12,947 bases of DNA from Flavobacteriaceae bacterium (GCA_002702745.1 PABM01000026.1:11102-24048); one strand, 5' to 3'; positions 1 through 8,339 are shown, numbered from the stretch's first letter. The notes: generated from the letters alone by a model not told the origin. A program made the numbers and translations.

Positions 1-581
1 ATTTTCTAATCAATGAGCTCGAGATAAATGATAGTCTAATTTTTAATCAGGATTTTTTGATGATGAATTTGGCTGAAGTATTTAATAAAAACAATTTCTC
101 AATAATTGGAAATTTCCCTTATAATATATCCTCACAGATTGTGTTTAAAATTATAGACTATAGAAAATATATTCCAGAAATGTGTGGTATGTTTCAATAC
201 GAAGTTGCTGAAAGAATTTGTGAGCATCAGGGCTCAAAAAAATATGGTATAATTTCAGTCATAACCCAGGCTTATTACAACACCAGTTTACTTTTTGAAG
301 TGCCAAATAATTTATTTATACCTCCACCTAAGGTAAACTCTGCTGTAATCTCTTTGAAAAGGAAAGAAAATTTAAAATTAAATTGTGATGAAAAATTATT
401 TTTAAAAATAGTCAAACTTTCTTTTCAACAAAGAAGAAAAACTATAAGAAATAGTTTAAAACAAATTAATTTAAGTGATAATTTAAGAGAAGATATTATC
501 TTTGATAAAAGACCCGAGCAATTATCTGTGAATGAATTTATTGATTTAACCAATTTGGTTAGTCATGATTTAAATAATTAG
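1..581 (+). CDS. rsmA: 16S rRNA (adenine(1518)-N(6)/adenine(1519)-N(6))-dimethyltransferase, 5'-truncated by window edge
   Basis: RsmA (KsgA) uses S-adenosylmethionine to dimethylate two adjacent adenines in helix 45 of 16S rRNA late in small-subunit assembly. The frame is open from base 3 with no stop and reads FLINELEIND before the first ATG codons at 60 and 63, so the gene starts left of the window and those ATGs are internal. Visible parts are the catalytic motif IV (GNFPYNIS, about bases 108-131), the PPPKVNSAVI segment typical of the family (about 322-351), and the C-terminal helical domain with FQQRRKTIRNSLK (about 424-462). The N-terminal SAM-binding glycine loop lies outside. The TAG stop is 2 bp before the mgtE start, so the two are probably co-transcribed. 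From memory, rsmA next to mgtE is a recurrent arrangement in Bacteroidota. Identity is secure from the catalytic and C-terminal motifs. Confidence 0.95.
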   Translation, partial: FLINELEINDSLIFNQDFLMMNLAEVFNKNNFSIIGNFPYNISSQIVFKIIDYRKYIPEMCGMFQYEVAERICEHQGSKKYGIISVITQAYYNTSLLFEVPNNLFIPPPKVNSAVISLKRKENLKLNCDEKLFLKIVKLSFQQRRKTIRNSLKQINLSDNLREDIIFDKRPEQLSVNEFIDLTNLVSHDLNN

Positions 582-583
582 AA

Positions 584-1948
584 TTGAAAAAAAACGAAAA
601 ACATATAAAATTTGTTCTTACAGATGAATTGATTTCTAAAATTTTAGACTTTATCAACTCTTCAGACGATAAATCAATTTTAGAAACTTTTTCAAACTTC
701 CATCACGCTGATATTGCTGAGATTATTGAAGAGTTAAATTCTGATGAAGCTACATATATAATCAAAATACTAGACTCTGAAAAAACCTCTGATGTTTTAA
801 TGGAATTAGACGATGATTACAGAGAAAAAATTTTAAAAAATCTTTCAATTAAAGAAATTGCTGAGGAAGTTGAAGAGTTGGATTCCGATGATGCAACCGA
901 CATCATTTCTGAGCTGCCTGAAGAAAAGCAAAAGAAAGTTATTTCTAAAATTATCGATGCTGAGCACAAAGCAGATATTAAGGAATTACTTAAATATGAT
1001 GAAGATTCGGCTGGAGGTCTTATGGCTAAGGAATTAATAAAGGTAAATGAAAATTGGACAGTAAAAGGATGTGTTAAAGAAATGAGATCTCAGGCTTTCG
1101 AAGTTACTCGTGTTCACTCTGTTTACGTAGTTGATAATGATGATATTCTTCTGGGAAGATTATCCTTGAAGGACTTGTTGGTTTCAAATCCAAAATCTAA
1201 AATTAGATCTATCTACAAAAAAAATGTTGATCATGTTTATGATACAGATTCTGCAGAGTCGGTAGCTAGTACTATGCAAAAATATGATTTGGGAGCTATT
1301 CCAGTTGTAAATAAAAAAAAGAAGTTACTTGGGAGAATTACTATTGATGATATTGTTGATTTAATAAAAGAGGAGGCAGAGGAGGATTATCAACTTGCAG
1401 CTGGTATTTTACAGGATGTTGATGTTGATGACACAATTTTTGAGTTAACCAAAGCAAGACTGCCTTGGCTTATTGTTGGCCTAATCGGGGGTATAGGCGC
1501 AGCTTTTGTAATGGTAGGGTTTGATGAAATTTTAATTCAGAATGAGATATTGTTTTATTTCACCCCTCTAATTGCTGCTATGGCAGGTAATGTTGGTGTT
1601 CAGTCCAGTGCAATAATAGTACAGGGATTAGCAAACGATGATATAAGAGGAAGTATTAATAATAGACTTTTAAAAGAAACTTTACTATCTATTCTTAATG
1701 GTGTAATTTTGGCAATTTTATTATTTTTATTCATTTATTTTTGGAAAGGTGACACAGATATTGCGCTTGCTCTTTCTGTAGCTTTAGTCGCAGTGGTAAT
1801 TGTTGCTGGAATTATCGGAACTTTTATACCTTTATTTTTGAATAAAAGAGGTATAGATCCTGCTATAGCTACAGGTCCTTTTATCACTACTAGCAATGAT
1901 ATATTTGGAATCTTAATTTACTTTCTGGTTGCCAAATTAATTCTTTAA
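584..1948 (+). CDS. mgtE: Magnesium transporter MgtE
   Basis: MgtE is a homodimeric inner-membrane Mg2+ channel gated by its cytosolic domains. At 454 aa this copy has the full family length. In order it shows an acidic helical MgtE N domain (about 15-130, with repeats such as ELDSDDATDII), two CBS domains (about 140-262), a connecting helix, and five hydrophobic segments from about 295 to 452. The pore signatures are intact: PLIAAMAGNVGVQSS at 328-342 and DPAIATGPFITT...ND at 425-439, where D439 fits the conserved pore aspartate of characterised MgtE proteins. Translation must start at the TTG at 584, because the next in-frame methionine lies inside the N domain. No Shine-Dalgarno is present. 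The gene sits 2 bp after rsmA and 10 bp before the arsC-like gene, suggesting one operon. A plausible link with rsmA is that ribosome assembly depends on Mg2+, but that is inference. Confidence 0.95.
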   Translation: MKKNEKHIKFVLTDELISKILDFINSSDDKSILETFSNFHHADIAEIIEELNSDEATYIIKILDSEKTSDVLMELDDDYREKILKNLSIKEIAEEVEELDSDDATDIISELPEEKQKKVISKIIDAEHKADIKELLKYDEDSAGGLMAKELIKVNENWTVKGCVKEMRSQAFEVTRVHSVYVVDNDDILLGRLSLKDLLVSNPKSKIRSIYKKNVDHVYDTDSAESVASTMQKYDLGAIPVVNKKKKLLGRITIDDIVDLIKEEAEEDYQLAAGILQDVDVDDTIFELTKARLPWLIVGLIGGIGAAFVMVGFDEILIQNEILFYFTPLIAAMAGNVGVQSSAIIVQGLANDDIRGSINNRLLKETLLSILNGVILAILLFLFIYFWKGDTDIALALSVALVAVVIVAGIIGTFIPLFLNKRGIDPAIATGPFITTSNDIFGILIYFLVAKLIL

Positions 1949-1958
1949 ATTTTTAAAA

Positions 1959-2378
1959 GTGAAAAAGATCTTAGTGTTATGTACTGGTAATTCATGCAGA
2001 AGCCAAATGGCGCATGGGTATTTGTCTAAAAAATTATACGGAAAAGCAAAAGTTTATAGCGCTGGTGTTGAAACCCACGGTCTTAATCAGAACGCGGTTT
2101 TAGTAATGAAGATGGATGATATTGATATCTCTAATAATACTTCTAATTTGATAGATGATTATATGCACATCAAATTTGATTTTATCATTACAGTTTGTGA
2201 TCACGCAAATGAGGCTTGCCCCTATATGCCAGCTGATTCTACATTAAGAATACATAAAAATTTTGAAGATCCGTCAAAATTGAAAATTACTAATGAAAAC
2301 GAAAAAATAGAGAAATATGTTTTTTGTAGGAATCAGATTAAGGATTTCTGTATTGAATTTATCACTTATAATTTTTAA
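1959..2378 (+). CDS. arsC: Arsenate reductase, thioredoxin-coupled type (low-molecular-weight protein tyrosine phosphatase fold)
   Basis: The 139-aa cytoplasmic protein has the LMW-PTP phosphate loop CTGNSCRS (C8 to R14, the C-X5-R signature) and a later DP motif (EDPSK, about 105) supplying the expected general-acid aspartate. It also has two further cysteines in VCDHANEACP (C80 and C87). C8, C80 and C87 match the redox triad of thioredoxin-dependent arsenate reductases (C10, C82, C89 in the plasmid pI258 enzyme), which reduce arsenate to arsenite, so this is favoured over a plain tyrosine phosphatase. The start is the GTG at 1959; the next methionine (M17) lies beyond the active-site loop, so no ATG start is possible. 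No arsR, arsenite pump or acr3 gene is adjacent. The gene is instead the third member of an rsmA-mgtE cluster. The 3' end overlaps the convergent acetyltransferase by 17 bp. Physiological substrate is inferred only. Confidence 0.85.
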   Translation: MKKILVLCTGNSCRSQMAHGYLSKKLYGKAKVYSAGVETHGLNQNAVLVMKMDDIDISNNTSNLIDDYMHIKFDFIITVCDHANEACPYMPADSTLRIHKNFEDPSKLKITNENEKIEKYVFCRNQIKDFCIEFITYNF

Positions 2379-2835
2379 GATTATCCCCTGAAAGGTGAAC
2401 AATACTCCACCCATCAACAATTTTAGCACCTCGATTTTCATAAAAATTTATTGCATTTTTGTTCCAATCTATGACGTTCCAAGAAATTCTTTTTGCACCT
2501 AATTTTTTCCCATATAAAATCACCTTATCAAAAAGTTTACTTCCGATTCCTTTACCACGCATTTTTTTTGTTACGATTAAATCCTCTAAGTGTAATGTCT
2601 TTCCTTTCCATGTTGAAAATCTATTATAGATTATTGCTGCTCCAACTATTTTGTTTTCAAATTCTGCGACAAAACACTTGAAAATAGGAGTTTTATTTTT
2701 AAAGCCCATTGTTTCCAAATCCTTAGAATTAATATCAACTTCATCAGGTTCCTTTTCAAAAACAGCAAGTTCAACAATCAATTTATGTACTTGAAGCATG
2801 TCTTTTTTAACAGCATCTCTTATTTTAATTTTCAT
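2362..2835 (-). CDS. GNAT-family N-acetyltransferase, spermidine/diamine acetyltransferase (SSAT)-like
   Basis: This 157-aa single-domain protein follows the GNAT fold throughout: IRDAVKKD at the N terminus, the beta4 strand LHLEDLIV (79-88), the acetyl-CoA pyrophosphate loop [10 protein letters not shown] (92-101; R/Q-x-x-G-x-G/A), and INFYENRGA (129-137) with Y132 in the usual general-acid position. The order and wording resemble diamine/spermidine N1-acetyltransferases, where E84 in LHLEDL aligns with a catalytic-site glutamate. The likely reaction is transfer of acetyl from acetyl-CoA to a primary amine of a polyamine or related substrate, but GNAT substrates cannot be read from sequence. 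The ATG is at 2833-2835 and the stop is TGA. The gene stands alone, convergent with arsC (17 bp overlap) and divergent from fbp (48 bp gap). Confidence 0.85.
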   Translation of the reverse strand: MKIKIRDAVKKDMLQVHKLIVELAVFEKEPDEVDINSKDLETMGFKNKTPIFKCFVAEFENKIVGAAIIYNRFSTWKGKTLHLEDLIVTKKMRGKGIGSKLFDKVILYGKKLGAKRISWNVIDWNKNAINFYENRGAKIVDGWSIVHLSGDNLKNYK

Positions 2836-2883
2836 AACTTTAATGTAATTATTTTCTTTCTAAGAAAAAATATTATCACAAAT
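2836..2883. promoter_or_regulatory. Divergent intergenic region between the acetyltransferase gene and fbp, with a short inverted repeat
   Basis: Both neighbouring genes start from this 48-bp gap, so it should hold parts of two promoters. It contains a perfect 7-bp inverted repeat, TTTTCTT at 2852-2858 and AAGAAAA at 2862-2868, separated by TCT. I could not find a full TAnnTTTG box on either strand. The repeat could be an operator or simply chance in AT-rich DNA. Confidence 0.35.
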
Positions 2884-3879
2884 ATGTTGAACAAAAATCA
2901 GACTTTAGGTGAATTCATAATTAAGAATCAAGCATCGTTTAAGTATTCTTCTGGTGAATTATCAAGTTTGATAAATTCTATTCGTTTAGCTGCTAAGGTT
3001 GTTAATCATGAAGTAAATAAAGCAGGATTAGTTGATATTATCGGATTTACAGGAAATGAAAATATTCAGTCAGAAAAACAGCAAAAATTAGACATATATG
3101 CTAATGAAAAATTTATAAGCACTCTTATTAACAGAAATATTGTATGTGGTATAGCTAGCGAGGAAGAAGAAAATTTCATAAGCATTAATAGTAACGACAG
3201 AAATAATCAAAATAAATATGTTATTTTAATCGATCCTTTGGATGGGTCATCTAATATAGATGTTAATGTTTCAGTAGGAACAATTTTTTCAGTATATAGA
3301 AGAAAAAGTAAGATTGGTACAGAGGTGTCAATTGATGATTTTCTTCAAAAGGGAAGAAATCAAGTAGCAGCTGGATATATAATTTATGGAACTTCTACTA
3401 TGTTAGTTTATACAACGGGAAGTGGTGTGAACGGATTTACATTAAACCCTGCTATTGGGACTTTTTATCATTCTAATTCCAGTATAAAAATTCCAAAAGA
3501 TGGAAACATATATTCCATAAATGAAGGAAATTATCTTCAGTTTCCTGAATTCGTAAAAAAATATATTAAATTTTGTCAAGAAGAAAAAGAAGATAGACCT
3601 TACACATCCAGATATATTGGTTCACTTGTTTCAGACTTTCACAGAAATATGATTAAGGGAGGTATATTTTTATATCCTCAGACTTCAAAAAATCAAAATG
3701 GCAAACTGAGATTATTATATGAATGTAATCCTATTGCATTTATTTGTGAACAAGCAGGAGGATTAGCAACAAATGGAAAAGAAAATATTTTAGATATTAT
3801 TCCTACAGAACTCCACACTAGAACACCATTTTATTGTGGTAGTAAAAAAATGGTACAACAATTAAAAAAATTTATTTAA
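2884..3879 (+). CDS. fbp: Class I fructose-1,6-bisphosphatase
   Basis: The enzyme hydrolyses fructose 1,6-bisphosphate to fructose 6-phosphate and phosphate, the committed step of gluconeogenesis, in the cytoplasm as a tetramer. With the ATG at 2884 the protein is 331 aa, matching the 332-aa E. coli enzyme, and it begins [11 protein letters not shown] like the family. Metal and substrate motifs are present: ASEEEE (about 91-96), [10 protein letters not shown] (117-126), and the C-terminal [12 protein letters not shown]. The allosteric AMP site also looks kept, with SGELSS (23-28) and the KY pair (111-112), so AMP inhibition is expected. The frame stays open upstream to 2785, but that extension runs across the divergent acetyltransferase start and lacks family similarity, so it is rejected. 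mfd follows after 48 bp in the same direction without an obvious functional link. Confidence 0.96.
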   Translation: MLNKNQTLGEFIIKNQASFKYSSGELSSLINSIRLAAKVVNHEVNKAGLVDIIGFTGNENIQSEKQQKLDIYANEKFISTLINRNIVCGIASEEEENFISINSNDRNNQNKYVILIDPLDGSSNIDVNVSVGTIFSVYRRKSKIGTEVSIDDFLQKGRNQVAAGYIIYGTSTMLVYTTGSGVNGFTLNPAIGTFYHSNSSIKIPKDGNIYSINEGNYLQFPEFVKKYIKFCQEEKEDRPYTSRYIGSLVSDFHRNMIKGGIFLYPQTSKNQNGKLRLLYECNPIAFICEQAGGLATNGKENILDIIPTELHTRTPFYCGSKKMVQQLKKFI

Positions 3880-3907
3880 GCTTTTCTTTAATTTTTAGTT
3901 TTTCTGA

Positions 3908-3915
3908 TATATTTG
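3908..3915 (+). promoter_or_regulatory. Candidate Bacteroidota-type -7 promoter box upstream of mfd
   Basis: The octamer TATATTTG matches the TAnnTTTG -7 consensus used by the primary sigma factor of Bacteroidota. It lies about 15 bp before the mfd start codon, which would leave only a very short leader. The expected -33 TTTG is imperfect: only TTTC (3883-3886) or TTTA (3887-3890) occur at about the right distance. It would allow mfd to be transcribed independently of fbp. Confidence 0.35.
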
Positions 3916-3927
3916 TGAAAAATTTAT

Positions 3928-6900
3928 TTGGTGACAAATAAAAGCTTTTATTCACACTATGAAGGGTCTTTATTTGTAAAAAGACTTGAGGATTTTATTT
4001 CCCAAAATCAATCTACAAAAATTAAAGGTTTCACTGGATCTTCTCTTTCTTTCTATTTCTCAGCCATTGTAAACAGGCAGTCAAAACCAAATTTATTCAT
4101 TTTCAATTCAAAGGAGGATTCTCTATACTTTTTGAATGATATTGAAACTTTAAATTCAGACAAACAAATTTTTTATTTTCCCGAAACAAAAAAAGAGCCA
4201 TATTCTGACAAAGAACCAAACAACTATAATTTGTTACAGCGAACTGAACTAATAGAGCATTTAAATTTTTCAAAAAATAAAAATTCAATTATTGTAATAA
4301 CCCATTTACATGCAATTTCAGAAAATCAAGTAAATAAGAATGAACTTAAAAAAAGTTCAATCAAATTGAAAGTAGATCAAAATATTTCATTCGACAAACT
4401 AAATGAACAGTTGTTTGAGTTAAACTTTCGAAGAGAAGATTTTGTGGTTGAACCAGGAGAATTTGCTGTCAGAGGAGGTATTTTAGATATATTTCCTTAT
4501 TCAAGTCAGACACCATACAGAATTGAATTTTTTGGAGATGAAATAACAAGAATTCGCTCATTTGATATTGAAAGTCAGAGGTCTGAAAAAAATCATCAAA
4601 GCATTAAAATTATTTCAAATATCCAAGTGTCAAAAAAATCAAGAAATATTCAAAATATTTTTGATGTAATAAACGATAAAACTGTAATATACCTCCAATG
4701 CGTAAATTTATTTAATTCTGAACTTCAAAAAATTGTTGAAAACGCAAAATTAAAATTTGATAATTCCCCTAACAAAGAGGATTTAGTTAATCCAGAAAAT
4801 TTATTTGTTAATATACATTCGTTAAAAAAACAACTTAAAAAATTCAAGCTGGTTGAATTTGATTCAATGAGCTCAAAAATTGACTTCAAATTAAATATTC
4901 AGCCCCAACCATCATTTAACAAAAGCTTTAATCTTCTTATTGATGATTTAAAAGATAAAAGTTTATCTGGGTATAATTTAAGCCTATGTTGTACAAATAA
5001 TCAACAGAAAAAAAGATTATCACAGATTTTTGAAGACTTAAATTACGAAGAGGCAATGGATCCTGCTATATTACCGCTTTCATCTGGTTTTATTGATATC
5101 GATGAAAAAATAGTTTTTTACACTGATCATCAGATTTTTGAAAGATACCACAAGTTTAAATTTCGTAAAACATATAAAAACAAATTATCTATTGCATTAA
5201 AACAAATTAATGGTTTGAGCAAAGGAGATTACGTCACACACATAGATCACGGGATAGGAAAATATGCAGGATTACAAAAGATTGAAGTTGACGGAAAAAT
5301 GCAAGAATCAATGAAAATAATTTATGGAGAAAGAGATGTTTTATTTTTAAGTATTCATGCAATCCATAAAATTTCAAAATATACTGGTAAGGATGGAAAG
5401 ACTCCCAAATTATATAAACTTGGAAGTAAAGCATGGGCATTATTAAAACAAAAAACCAAGAAAAATGTTAAAAAAATAGCATATGATCTAATCAAGCTAT
5501 ATGCTGAGAGAAAACAAAAAAAAGGATTTAAGTACGAAAGGGATAGTTATCTACAAAATGAGTTAGAAGCATCATTTATTTATGAAGATACTGATGATCA
5601 ATTAAAAGTAACCAGAGAGATCAAAAATGACATGGAAGGTGAGCAGCCAATGGATAGATTAATATGTGGAGATGTTGGTTTTGGGAAAACTGAATTAGCC
5701 ATCAGAGCTGCATTTAAAGCTGTTGACAACAATAAACAAGTTGCTGTTTTGGTTCCAACAACGATTTTAGCTTTTCAACATTATAAAACCTTTTCATCTA
5801 GACTAAACCATTTACCTGTAACAGTCGATTATCTAAATAGGTTTAAAAGTAATAAGGAGAAATCGTCAATAATTGAAAAACTAAATAGCGGAAAAATTGA
5901 TATAATTATTGGAACTCATCAACTTGTAAATGACAAGATTAATTATAAAGATTTAGGCTTGTTAATTATTGATGAGGAACAAAAATTTGGTGTTGCAGTC
6001 AAAGACAAATTGAAATCAATAAGAAAAAATGTTGATGTCCTAACCTTATCAGCTACACCAATTCCACGAACTTTACAATTCAGTTTAATGGCTGCTAGAG
6101 ATTTATCTCTAATCACAAATCCTCCGCCAAATAGGCACCCAATTGAAACATCTGTTATCAGATTTGATTCAAATATAATCTCACAATCAATTAGATATGA
6201 AATGGATCGTGGAGGGCAAGTTTTTTTTGTCAATAATAAAATTCAAAATATAGAAGATATCTCAAATTTGATTCAAAATTTGGTTCCAGAATCACGTATT
6301 GCTGTAGCTCATGGTAGATTAAACGGGAAAACACTAGAATCTTTGATGATTAAATTCATCAATAAGGAATATGATGTCCTAGTAAGTACAACGATTATAG
6401 AAAGCGGCTTAGACGTTCCTAATGCTAATACTATTTTTATAAACAATGCTAATCATTTTGGACTTAGTGATTTACATCAAATGAGAGGTAGAGTTGGAAG
6501 AAGTAATAAAAAAGCATTTTGCTATTTAATAACGCCTGAATATTCAAAAATGACTGATGAAGCAAAAAAAAGAATTACTGCTTTAGATTATTATTCTGAG
6601 CTTGGAAGTGGTTTCAATATTGCTATGAAAGATTTAGAAATTAGAGGCGCTGGAGATTTACTAGGTGGTGAGCAAAGTGGATTTATTAATGAGATGGGTT
6701 TTGAAACTTATCAAAAAATTCTAGATGAAGCTATTAATGAGTTAAAGGAGAATGATTTTAAGAATCTTGATTTAGAAAAAAATCAATTTCCCAAAAAGTT
6801 AAACATGATATTTGAAACTGATCTTGAACTCATGTTCCCAAATGATTTTATTAATTCCAGTAAGGAAAGACTAAATCTTTACACCAAACTAAACAAAATT

Positions 6901-7254
6901 ATTTCTCAGGATGAATTAGATTCGTTTAAATCTGAGCTAATTGACAGGTTTGGTACTTTACCAAATATTGTAGATGAATTACTTAAAACTATAGAATTAA
7001 GATGGTTTTCTGCTGAATTAGGGTTTGATAAAGTTGTATTGAAAAAAAACATATTGATCGGATATATAAAGAATTTTAATTCAGAGGAACAAAAGATAAA
7101 TTTGGATAGGTTATTTAAATATTCTAGAAATAATCAAAATTCAATTTCTTTTTCTCAAAAGAAATTGAATGATGGCGAAAAATTTATAGTAAAAATTCAA
7201 AAGATAAATTCAATATCAAAAGCTATACAAGTACTAAGTGAAATTAAGGATTAG
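3928..7254 (+). CDS. mfd: Transcription-repair coupling factor Mfd
   Basis: Mfd is an ATP-driven DNA translocase that displaces RNA polymerase stalled at lesions and recruits UvrA. The 1108-aa protein has all expected parts: the UvrB-like N-terminal region with EPGEFAVRGGILDIFP (about 176-191), the RNA-polymerase-interacting domain starting with GDYVTHIDHGIGKYAG (433-448), the RecG-like motor with Walker A GDVGFGKTE (581-589), DEEQ box (682-685), SATPIPRTL (from 708), TTIIESGLDVPNANT and motif VI HQMRGRVGR (850-858), and the C-terminal TRCF domain (about 950-1060). It is slightly shorter than E. coli Mfd (1148 aa). No usable ATG exists in the first 300 codons, so translation starts at TTG 3928 or, equally likely, GTG 3931. 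A 16-bp palindrome overlaps the first codons. The TAG stop overlaps that of the convergent LD-carboxypeptidase gene. Confidence 0.97.
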   Translation: MVTNKSFYSHYEGSLFVKRLEDFISQNQSTKIKGFTGSSLSFYFSAIVNRQSKPNLFIFNSKEDSLYFLNDIETLNSDKQIFYFPETKKEPYSDKEPNNYNLLQRTELIEHLNFSKNKNSIIVITHLHAISENQVNKNELKKSSIKLKVDQNISFDKLNEQLFELNFRREDFVVEPGEFAVRGGILDIFPYSSQTPYRIEFFGDEITRIRSFDIESQRSEKNHQSIKIISNIQVSKKSRNIQNIFDVINDKTVIYLQCVNLFNSELQKIVENAKLKFDNSPNKEDLVNPENLFVNIHSLKKQLKKFKLVEFDSMSSKIDFKLNIQPQPSFNKSFNLLIDDLKDKSLSGYNLSLCCTNNQQKKRLSQIFEDLNYEEAMDPAILPLSSGFIDIDEKIVFYTDHQIFERYHKFKFRKTYKNKLSIALKQINGLSKGDYVTHIDHGIGKYAGLQKIEVDGKMQESMKIIYGERDVLFLSIHAIHKISKYTGKDGKTPKLYKLGSKAWALLKQKTKKNVKKIAYDLIKLYAERKQKKGFKYERDSYLQNELEASFIYEDTDDQLKVTREIKNDMEGEQPMDRLICGDVGFGKTELAIRAAFKAVDNNKQVAVLVPTTILAFQHYKTFSSRLNHLPVTVDYLNRFKSNKEKSSIIEKLNSGKIDIIIGTHQLVNDKINYKDLGLLIIDEEQKFGVAVKDKLKSIRKNVDVLTLSATPIPRTLQFSLMAARDLSLITNPPPNRHPIETSVIRFDSNIISQSIRYEMDRGGQVFFVNNKIQNIEDISNLIQNLVPESRIAVAHGRLNGKTLESLMIKFINKEYDVLVSTTIIESGLDVPNANTIFINNANHFGLSDLHQMRGRVGRSNKKAFCYLITPEYSKMTDEAKKRITALDYYSELGSGFNIAMKDLEIRGAGDLLGGEQSGFINEMGFETYQKILDEAINELKENDFKNLDLEKNQFPKKLNMIFETDLELMFPNDFINSSKERLNLYTKLNKIISQDELDSFKSELIDRFGTLPNIVDELLKTIELRWFSAELGFDKVVLKKNILIGYIKNFNSEEQKINLDRLFKYSRNNQNSISFSQKKLNDGEKFIVKIQKINSISKAIQVLSEIKD
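3937..3952. repeat. Perfect 16-bp palindrome over the first codons of mfd
   Basis: AATAAAAGCTTTTATT reads identically on both strands. Flanking GTGA (3931-3934) and TCAC (3952-3955) could extend the pairing if a few bases bulge. It has no loop, so a DNA-binding site is more plausible than a hairpin. My rough estimate is that an AT-rich window of this size would contain about one such palindrome by chance. Confidence 0.4.
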
Positions 7255-8252
7255 TCATAAAATTTTATATCCGCACGTTCTTTTGATACTATCAATTCTA
7301 TTTCTCTACCAAGAATCATAGGAAAATTTTTTTCTCCATGGCCTGCTGGAAAACCAAAGACAACTGGAATTTTATATTCATTTACAATGTCAAGAATTAA
7401 TTCTTTTAGGTTTCTGCCATATGGTGTGGTATTTTTTCTTAGGTCCGTAAAATCTCCAACAATCAATCCGTTAAGATTATCAAAATAGCCTGCTCTTTTA
7501 AGTGAATATAACATTCTATCAATGTGATATAGATATTCTCCAAGATCTTCTATAAATAAAATTTTTCCTTTAGTGTCTATTGAAGATTTTGAACCAAGCA
7601 GACAATGTAGAAGAGTTAAATTGCCACCAACTAGTTGACCGCTTGCTTTTCCTTCAGCGTTATAGCTGTTTCCTGCAATTTGATATGAAAGACTATTTCC
7701 AAATAATGTTTTCTTAAGTAATTTTACAGACTCATCTTTATTAATATCTAATTTTTCTAAGCTCTTACACATTAAACCGTGTATTGACTCACTTTTTTGA
7801 ACATGTAAGTCATTATGAATGGCTGTAATATCAGAATATCCAATAATCCATTTTGGATTTTCTTTATACTTTTCAAAATTTAAATTATCGATAACCCTCA
7901 TTGCCCCATAGCCACCTCTTGCACACCAAATTGCACTTATTGAATTGTCATCCAATGCTGTTTGGAAATCTAATGTTCTTTCCGAGTCGCTTCCAGCAAA
8001 ATGACCATTATCATTATACACGTTATCACCTACAACTACATTTAAATCCCAATCTTTCAATAATTCTTTTGCTTTACTAATGTAATTGTTATAGTTTTTT
8101 AAAACTCCAGACGGAGCAACAATAGCTACAGTATCTCCCGGTGTTAAATATTTAGGTTTTATCAATTTATTATTTGAGGTTATTTGAGATGATAATTCAA
8201 AAGAAAAAATAGTTAATAGTATTAAAAAAATGATACTAGATTTCAACTTCAT
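7251..8252 (-). CDS. LD-carboxypeptidase (peptidase family S66), predicted exported
   Basis: S66 enzymes cut the L-lysyl/diaminopimelyl-D-alanine bond of murein tetrapeptides, releasing the terminal D-Ala during cell-wall recycling. The 333-aa protein shows the catalytic triad in family context: nucleophile S140 in GYSDITAIH, E235 in LFIEDLGEY, and H305 in FPAGHGEK, with spacing close to the characterised Pseudomonas enzyme (S115, E217, H285). The N terminus has two lysines, a hydrophobic run (about 6-18) and small/polar residues to SSQ at 21-23, which reads as a type I signal peptide. The mature domain starts near LIKPKYLTPGDTVAIVAPSG. The classical E. coli LdcA is cytoplasmic, so an exported form implies action in the periplasm. 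The ATG is at 8250-8252. The TAA stop overlaps the mfd stop, and the gene is divergent from metG. Confidence 0.88.
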   Translation of the reverse strand: MKLKSSIIFLILLTIFSFELSSQITSNNKLIKPKYLTPGDTVAIVAPSGVLKNYNNYISKAKELLKDWDLNVVVGDNVYNDNGHFAGSDSERTLDFQTALDDNSISAIWCARGGYGAMRVIDNLNFEKYKENPKWIIGYSDITAIHNDLHVQKSESIHGLMCKSLEKLDINKDESVKLLKKTLFGNSLSYQIAGNSYNAEGKASGQLVGGNLTLLHCLLGSKSSIDTKGKILFIEDLGEYLYHIDRMLYSLKRAGYFDNLNGLIVGDFTDLRKNTTPYGRNLKELILDIVNEYKIPVVFGFPAGHGEKNFPMILGREIELIVSKERADIKFYD

Positions 8253-8339
8253 AATACTGTTTATATCTTAACAAGAAGTTATATTTTACTTCATATTTAT
8301 AATCATAATTGATTACTTTTACTAATATAAAAAATATTC
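8253..8339. promoter_or_regulatory. Divergent intergenic region between the LD-carboxypeptidase gene and metG, with an inverted repeat
   Basis: This 87-bp AT-rich gap must carry the start signals for both genes. It holds a perfect 6-bp inverted repeat, TAATCA at 8300-8305 and TGATTA at 8310-8315, with TAAT between, and a weaker GAAGT/ACTTC pair around 8275-8292. No full TAnnTTTG box was found on either strand, and nothing resembling a T-box or tRNA-like leader is visible. Confidence 0.35.

Noticed and set aside
57..68. TTG/ATG codons at 57-65 as the start of rsmA
   Set aside because: The frame is open to base 3 with sequence fitting the family, and the N-terminal SAM-binding part would be missing. 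The gene simply begins outside the window.
2493..2681. Forward open frame of about 62 codons opposite the acetyltransferase
   Set aside because: It is opposite the conserved GNAT core, has low-complexity Leu/Phe composition and no start context of note.
2852..2868. TTTTCTT-TCT-AAGAAAA as an intrinsic terminator
   Set aside because: The stem has only A/T pairs apart from one C/G, and it lies between divergent starts where no transcript should end.
2785..2883. Upstream in-frame extension of fbp from an ATG at 2785
   Set aside because: The extra residues run through the start of the divergent acetyltransferase, have no resemblance to class I FBPases, and the ATG at 2884 gives the normal family length.
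5234..6233. Antisense open frames inside mfd (also 4103-4288, and similar ones inside metG at 8515-9883 and opposite the dehydrogenase at 10530-10748)
   Set aside because: They lie fully opposite strongly conserved genes and show no protein-family signature; they are by-products of coding sequence on the other strand.
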